Shown: piece by piece, positions 57,357 through 64,000 of the stretch
Numbering within the stretch: position 1 is the first letter of the stretch
Layout: each line of letters starts with the position of its first letter
Source of the DNA: Brachypodius melanocephalos
Taxonomy: Eukaryota > Chordata > Aves > Passeriformes > Pycnonotidae
Assembly (NCBI GenBank): GCA_013398615.1
Contig: VZSR01000514.1
Span: forward strand, 1,793,790-1,857,789
Length of the DNA: 64,000 nucleotides
Direction: 5' to 3'
Notes under the pieces: model-generated
The model's input: the letters and a program-made list of their open reading frames with translations, nothing else
Databases searched by the model: none
What the model was told of the DNA's origin: nothing
Program-made: the position numbers and the translations under genes

Positions 57357-60300
57357 ATCTTTCTGCTGCAGCTCTAATCCAGGTTTGTAGGTGGCTTCTT
57401 TCCTGGTTCCTTTCAAGTTTTATGACCCGCTGAATTTGAATCCAGTCTTCCCTTGAGTAACTTTGATTTAGTAGGTCTGAATGCTCACTTTCTAATTTGT
57501 CTAGCAAGTTGTTTGTCTCCTGGGCAGTTTTTCTGTGTAACCCTGTGACTGCAGCATTACGAGAAACTGGAAGAAACTACATAAATCCCTTTCTGGGATT
57601 ATGAAAGGCACGTAAAACTTCTTGGAAAACAATATCGTTTTCAAGGCTGCTTAGCTAATAAAAGGCACCTCCTCTGATCCTTTTGGGGAAATTCATATAA
57701 CAGAGAGAGTGTTGAGGAGGTCTAGTGTGGAGACTTCTGTGTGAAGAGAGCAGGGGAGTGGCAGGTGGGAAGGAATTTGCCACCAAGAAACAGAAGTCTT
57801 AGCATGCTATGCCTGTAGATTTATTCCCTGAACAGAAATTGCGTGTGGGGGTGGGGGTTGCCTTGTGACAAGCTGTTCCTTGGCTGTCTGACAGCGCAGC
57901 ACCCGCAGGTACTGCCCTGCCAAGAGCTTTGCTGGCCTCGCAGAGCTCCTGGGGGATGCGTGCTCGTTCCACCCGAGAGCAGCGGATGTGGGTTACTGCA
58001 GGCAGCCCTCCTGCTGGTATGCTCAGGGAGAGGCTCCAAGGGGAATGCATCAGGGAGCAGCTCCAGTTCTTCCTGGGCTCCCTACTGGGAACATTTTATA
58101 GAGTAGACACACAGAAGAGTGTCTGCTAGGAGAGCAGCCTTGGTGAGGAGCCTGGTTGAAGAGTCTTTCTGCTGCTGAGAGTAGGAAGAAACGTGGCAGG
58201 GAGAGAAGTAAGTGAATTAAATGGCTTGAGCAGTAGAGGTTTGAGTTTGGTGCCTGTGTTGGGTATGATGCTTTGATTGCTTTTTGTTAAACTGTTCACA
58301 ACTCTTGTCATTTGACAAACATAAGAAGTTGCCTTTTCCTCCCCTCAGCTGTTTGCTCAGTTACCAAATGCTTTCCTGTGCTGAAGCTGATGGGAGTGAA
58401 TTCCACCACAAGTGAACCATGCTCCCATCTGCTTTCTCTGTGCCTGTAGAGGTTATCTGTAATAGGCACAAATGTAAACTTCAGGTCAGTCTGTGCAGCC
58501 AACAGCATTTCACAGCCAGTTTTGGAGCAGGATAGACCAAAGAAGCAGAATATTAGCTTCTGAGCAAATTCATGAGTGTAGGAAACTGAGGTAGTTTAAC
58601 CATGACAATGTCCTTCTAGGTCTGAGATTATTTTGAGTTTAATTTTTTTCTCTGTTGACATGAGGTTTTGAGGAGCAGAACATTTTCTCATTGAACTTCA
58701 GATGACTCTGAGGGCATAAGAACAATTACAGCGAATCCTCTGCAGTAGGTCATTTCTGACAATGGCTGGGGCTGCTTAGAGAAAATACTAGAAAAGAGCC
58801 AATTTCTTTTGTTCCCCACGGAAGCTTACTCATCTCATCAGGCTTTGATTCAGGAAGTTCTGGGACTAAAGATACTGTCTTTATTAAATAGCCCTAGATG
58901 CTTATTTCTCTGTGAGCGTGTCTAATCAACACTGAACCTTTGTCAGCCCTTGCGCAGAAACAAACATCAGTAGTGGGTGTCTCCTGTCTGTAGCTGTGTA
59001 GTGGTAGTGGCAGAGAGAGGTGGATCTAGAAGTACATTTGTAATTGTCAGTTCTGTATGAAGCCATCCAAAGGTAGGCTTTGTTTTGTCAGGCTATAGTA
59101 ACACTCTAGGTGGTAATTTAGGAAATGAGGGTGTGAGCCACCTCACACTTCATATGTGTTATGAGCCTCAGTCTCCTCCCTGTTTTATTGAAGGGATCAT
59201 TATAGTGGTGGGAAGTATTGTGGGGATTACTAGGCTGCTTAACTTGAAGCATCAATGCCACCAGACTGTGACAAGATCTGCTCATCTTCTTGGCGTTGTC
59301 TGGTGTCAGATTTTGTCTTGATCACTTGGAGGGCACACATCCTAGTGCACAGGAATTAAGACCTGGAGGATTCGAAGTCTCACTACTTCAGCTCTTTTAA
59401 ACATTTAATATCTGCTCAATATTAAGAGTCTGAAGTCAGTCTTACAACAGCTTAGTCAGGATCAAATAGGATGAGAGTGAAAGCAGTGGCCAAGCAGTGT
59501 TGAGTGAGTCTATAGACCACCAAGCTGTGTTTCTTTCATTAATATTTAGCAAGAGCTCACTTTTGCATTTGTTTATGTGCCTCTACAGGGTTGTGATGCA
59601 ATTGCCAGTCTAGGTAGGCCAATGGCACTTCTGCTGTTGAGTCCCTTCCAATTTCACTAATGGAGCTTGTAAAACTAGCCCTCAACACGGAGTACTCTGA
59701 ACCATACCCAGTGAGTGCAACCTGGCACTCTTGTTAATTTGACAAGGTCCTGAATTACAGCCTAGCAGCTACAAATAGGAGTGTAAATACTTGGTGCTAA
59801 TGAGCTACTGCCCAACAGCACATGGCTAACAGTCCATACCAGGTGGTTAATCCAGCCTCCCTCCTGCCAAGGTCACGGAGTCATTTCAGGACTATCAAGC
59901 GATGGGGGTTTTGTTTCACTTTTCACCAATATATAACCATAGAAAATGAGACACATAAATCTGTCATTAACCTTCTTCTGAGGGAATGCACCTTGGCCAA
60001 GAAACCTGCATGGCCCAATAGTTGGTAGAATAAGCTGTGCTGGGAATAAACGAGGGCTAAGCGTGGTGATCTACAAGGCATGTGTGAGAAGGGCATGGAA
60101 ACAAAAACTGGTCAAAGAACTATGAGGGGAAGAGATGACCTCATCACTTCCGTGTAGGTGGTCTTATAGAGAGGTGGATGTAGGGAAGAGAAAGGAATGG
60201 CTTGGAATAGGTGAGGTGTTCCTATAGTATTCTAAATAGCTTTTTGTGCAACATGGAGTAAAAAAGGTTCTGATTCTGTAAAACATCTTGTTATGAGTTG

Positions 60301-60686
60301 AGGCAGAGGAAATGAAGTTTTCCCATAGCTTCTTAAAGAAACCACCAAACACAAAACCAAACACCAACAAGAAACCCACCGAAAGCCCCTCTAATGTTAT
60401 CATTCCAGGACATCAAGCCATACAATGTATTTCATAAAATGGGCTTAAAAGGTCACTATTTGACGCTCCAGCTTGAAACACAAAGTTGGAATAGCAGAAG
60501 GAGAGATGGCAGTGGGATCCATCAAGCTTGGAGAGGAACTGAATGTTCTTTTGACTTGCCACTGGAATTGCATGTAGCAAATGTTCTTAACACAGTGGCC
60601 AGGTCAGCTTATCTTTTCATTCTTGGTTCTCAATAGTAACAAAGCTTTGATTCCTTGAAAATTGTCTCCATTAACTCTTTCCCTTT

Positions 60687-60708
60687 TTTTTTTTTTTTTT
60701 TTTTTTTT
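60687..60708 (+). repeat. poly(T) run
   Basis: Twenty-two consecutive T in CNNM2 intron 1. There is no recognisable retroelement body on either side. Confidence 0.9.
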
Positions 60709-63700
60709 GTCTTATTTTACTTAGAAGTGTTCTCTTCCCTGTTTGTGTCTTTGTTGTAACTTGCCATTCTCAAGGGTCATAGGTAGGAGCCCTTGGGAAT
60801 CTTTGAGCCATAGTTGTCATGTTTTCTGTTAAAATTGTCTGGGAGCCTTCCAGAGTTTTGGTAGACAGTTTTCAGTGAAGTGAAGAATAGCTACCAGGTT
60901 TTTTCACACTCCCGTGCTGTCTATGGGGCATCATATAGGTTGTTTGCCTTTGAAGATTGGGTTGCTGTAGTACACAGCCTGTAATGTTAGAGGTGTTTCT
61001 TTGTCTGGGTTGGCTGGCATGTTGAAATTGGGATTCTTACATGGGTGTTTGTGGTTATTTTTGTGATTTAAAAACATGACTCAGACTTGCTCCTCACCTA
61101 CTGGTGATGATATCTACTTGAAAGGACTAGTGAAAGAATACTAGAAAAACAACTTGCCTTGTAACCAACTTGTATTAAAATAGCCAAACCCTAGATTAAA
61201 CAGAAACCTCAAAGCAAAGAAAGCTTGTGTGGTTGAGACTTATTTGTGTCTCTTTATATTGAAGCATTTCACTTGTGAATTGTTTGGTATAATAATTTGG
61301 TATAATAATTTCAGTGTTTATGAAACAACAGCCCTTCTCATCAAGGAATTGGATTTTGAAGGACAGAGTAAGTGTGATGCCTGTCAATCTGGGAGCTGAC
61401 ACCTGGTGATTGTGGAGGCTGCAAGGGTTTACAAGTTAACAGGACTGAGTTAACAGGACTCAGCTGCAGTTACTAATTAACTGGGCAAGAACTTTGCTGC
61501 AGCCAAAGGCACTGGGGCCAGGAGATGAAGGCACACATTCAGCACAAAAGATCTGTATAGTTATGTTTTCTGTAATGCTTTCTGTTGGGGTTACACCATT
61601 CTTGCTGGCAGTCCCAAAAGGAGCCACTCCTCCAATGAGAGTGATGTGGTAACATTGCTCTCTGTAGGGTGAACTGTGCTCTCAAGACTGGGCTCCTACT
61701 TCCTTGAGGTTCTCTCCTCAATCAAGTGTAAATGAAAGTTGGAGTTTTCTTTACAGCAAGTTTTTTTTTTTATGGTAGTGTAATCTCTTATAGTGATGTG
61801 ACAGAGCCTTTTGTGACAGCTGGTCTTTGTGGAGGTGAACACGGCTTTATTTTCCCCATTTGTCCATGGAAAACGAGGGCAACAAAAATGCTGATTCTGC
61901 CTTGGTTGGATACTCCGCTGCCAGCAAACAATTTTAGGAAGGATTTTGCCGTTTCTGGTTTTCTTCCAGGACTCCACCTCCGGCTTTCAGGAGATTGTCC
62001 TGCCTACCCTTTGCACTGTGGGGTTCAAAGTGCAGCCTGCGGGACCCCTTTCCATGCAGCAGTTATGTGAGGACAAGGACGATCAGTTGCCTGCTTTTAT
62101 TGCTTGTGAATTGCTTGTCAGCAATTTCTAGATTCCTACAAATAGGAAGAAAATCTGCCGGTGTGAACTTGTTCTTGATAAAAATTTACAATCTGGCATT
62201 GAAAGTAGGTGTGGCTGTGAGTTTTAGGCAAGCTGCAGGCTTAGTTCTTCCTATCTTGCCTGGGACATCTTTCCATTGGAAGCAAGAATAGCTTTTACAG
62301 TTACAATTCCCATACACAGCAAGTGCAGACAGGGACCTTCAGCTGATATTACAGGGAATCTAATAAAGAGGCTTCAGTTCAATTTCTTACTCATTAAAGT
62401 AGGCCAGAATTGTGAATTAGAGTTATTCAGTAGCTTTAACTTGAACTCCAAGGGATGTCACTAAGTTTTTAAATTCAAGGTGGATAAATTAGTGTGATAT
62501 ATTTTGCTCTGTGAATTTGTGTGAGTTTTTTTCCCCGCTGCTGTGTAACTGAGGTACGTGTACAGATAAAGCTTTTTGACTTTCAGCTTTTATTTAAATA
62601 TCTTGATGCAGTGTGTGGGGCTTGGGTGAGGAAGAATCTCTCAAACTACCTTGAAGACTCACTGCGTTAGGTCTTCCTTTTCTTCCAGCAGAACAGAGGA
62701 ATAAGAGATGCCTCACTGGAAGCTGGGGTAGTGGACCTGTGAGTAGCTCACCATATGGTCTATATAGTTGTAGAGGTTTGGGATTTATGCTGTTTTTCAG
62801 ATGTGATTTGGTCTTGTTGTGTGCTGGTTCCCTACCCTCATGGGGAATAACTTTTATCGTCTTGTTGATGTTCTAATTTGCCTGGAGCCTTTTGGAGTGG
62901 TTAGGTTTGAAAACACTAATTTCAAAACAGTGAATTTCAAGAACTTCACACTGCTCATGGGGAGTATTTTTTTTTCCTTCTCTTAGTGCTGAAGAATTGC
63001 TTATACTATGTGGATGGGATTTCTCCTAGAGAAATCAAGATCTCTGTCCAAATCATTGTCAATATCTCTTTTAATAAAAGTGCTGTACGGTGTACTTCAG
63101 ACTCAATGTCAGCTACTAAAGGTTTGAATGCTCACTTGCAAGAGAAATGGGAGACTCTCGTGTATGTCATGTAGAGAAAAGCCAGTTTCTGATCCTTCTG
63201 TGCTAGTGTGTTTGTGTTTTCCTGTGACCCTTACAGGGATCACAGCACGCTGAAAGCTCTGATCCCATATGATGGACCCAGCCTCTCCGTCATAATCAGG
63301 GCTGACAGTTTTCTAGGTCTTTCTGTTTGTTTGACAAAGGCCCAGTGGGGATTTGCAATCGCTAATATGAAACTGCTTTACCGCTAGTGTGCTAGTTTAA
63401 TTCAACTTGTGTTGTCTGAAGGCTCCCGAGGAGAACCTGGAAATGGAGAAATTGCACAGTTCACCCTGTAGGCAGTCTTTGTGGGGGGTGAAGCTTCCCA
63501 GCGTGGGAATCCCCTGGGGTTAGAGCTTGAGGAGGACAACTGTGGCAGTGAAAAACTTAATTACCTACTGGATGCAGGCTCCAAGAACTACAGCAGTCTG
63601 TTGCTTGATGCCAGTCATGGAGTTGAACCTGTGAATACAGTTGTAGTGTGTGCAGTCAATGAGCAAGCAAATAGAGTAGCTTTCTTTTTTTCCTGCTTTC

Positions 63701-64000
63701 TTCAGTGCCACTGGGATTAAGGGTGGGCATGAAGGTGCCCTGTGTGGGTGATGCACCACAGATGGGAATCCCAGTCTCTGCTCCTTCTCTCTGCATGGGA
63801 ACACTTGCTGTGCATGGGATGAGAGGTCTACCAGGAGAGCTCTGATGTCAATGGCTCTATTCCATTAATTTTTTTTTCTTTCTAGAGCAGCTGTTTTGAA
63901 TTTTCCAGTCTTTGCTGTAATCTTTGAACAAACTTTATTATGAGAGAGACACTGCAATAGCGTGTGGGGTAGAGTGAAGACACGCATACATTTTAGTGTT

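Larger units (their letters stand above)
53105..64000 (+). other. CNNM2: CNNM2 intron 1 (partial)
   Basis: This stretch starts with a GTGGGC donor and has no acceptor/exon encoding the next expected CNNM2 segment (GKSHLAIVQ...) before the window ends. No other gene is recognised on either strand. It contains a diverged local duplication at 57,287-57,356, a T run at 60,687-60,708, and small duplications near 61,283-61,311 and 61,433-61,460. In human this intron is very long, so its running past the window edge is expected. Confidence 0.85.

Overview
This window is vertebrate nuclear DNA, most likely from a bird. It carries the conserved gene block WBP1L - CYP17A1 - BORCS7 - AS3MT - CNNM2 in the order and orientation known from human 10q24.32 (WBP1L +, CYP17A1 -, BORCS7 +, AS3MT +, CNNM2 +). 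The bird assignment is inference. It rests on short introns and intergenic spacers in the GC-rich half, long T/G-only tracts, no recognisable mammalian SINE or LINE, and protein sequences clearly diverged from mammals. One 100-base run of N is a scaffold gap.

Layout. 1-8,016: AT-rich sequence without recognisable coding exons, either WBP1L intron 1 of a longer isoform or its 5' flank. 8,017-30,245: four coding pieces of WBP1L, a short alternative first exon and three downstream exons separated by introns of about 10, 11 and 1.4 kb. The last coding exon runs into the gap (30,246-30,345), and its probable 3' UTR follows to about 31.6 kb. 31.6-36.3 kb: intergenic. 36,292-39,735: complete eight-exon CYP17A1 on the minus strand (510 codons plus stop). 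39,736-40,611: an 876-bp head-to-head intergenic segment with a TATA box on the CYP17A1 side, a period-10 minisatellite in the middle, and a GC-box/YY1-type start on the BORCS7 side. 40,612-42,609: five-exon BORCS7 (106 aa). 44,298-48,354: eleven-exon AS3MT (372 aa), whose start codon appears to be split by intron 1. 50.4-53.1 kb: CpG island with the large first coding exon of CNNM2 (51,535-53,104, 523 codons). 53,105-64,000: CNNM2 intron 1, with nothing coding recognised.

The genes are not a pathway. WBP1L is a WW-domain-binding membrane adaptor, CYP17A1 a steroidogenic P450, BORCS7 a lysosome-positioning subunit, AS3MT an arsenite methyltransferase and CNNM2 a magnesium-handling membrane protein. 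What they share is an ancient, tightly packed neighbourhood with likely shared regulation (divergent CYP17A1/BORCS7; closely spaced BORCS7 then AS3MT). Exon joins were worked out by hand from GT/AG sites and reading phase. The complete genes CYP17A1, BORCS7 and AS3MT close in frame.

I saw no mobile element, RNA gene or new biological system that I can support. The most useful observations are the split AS3MT start codon, the cysteine-rich AS3MT tail, the period-10 repeat in the divergent promoter, the short WBP1L alternative first exon with its overlapping upstream ORF, and the gap that removes the WBP1L C-terminus.
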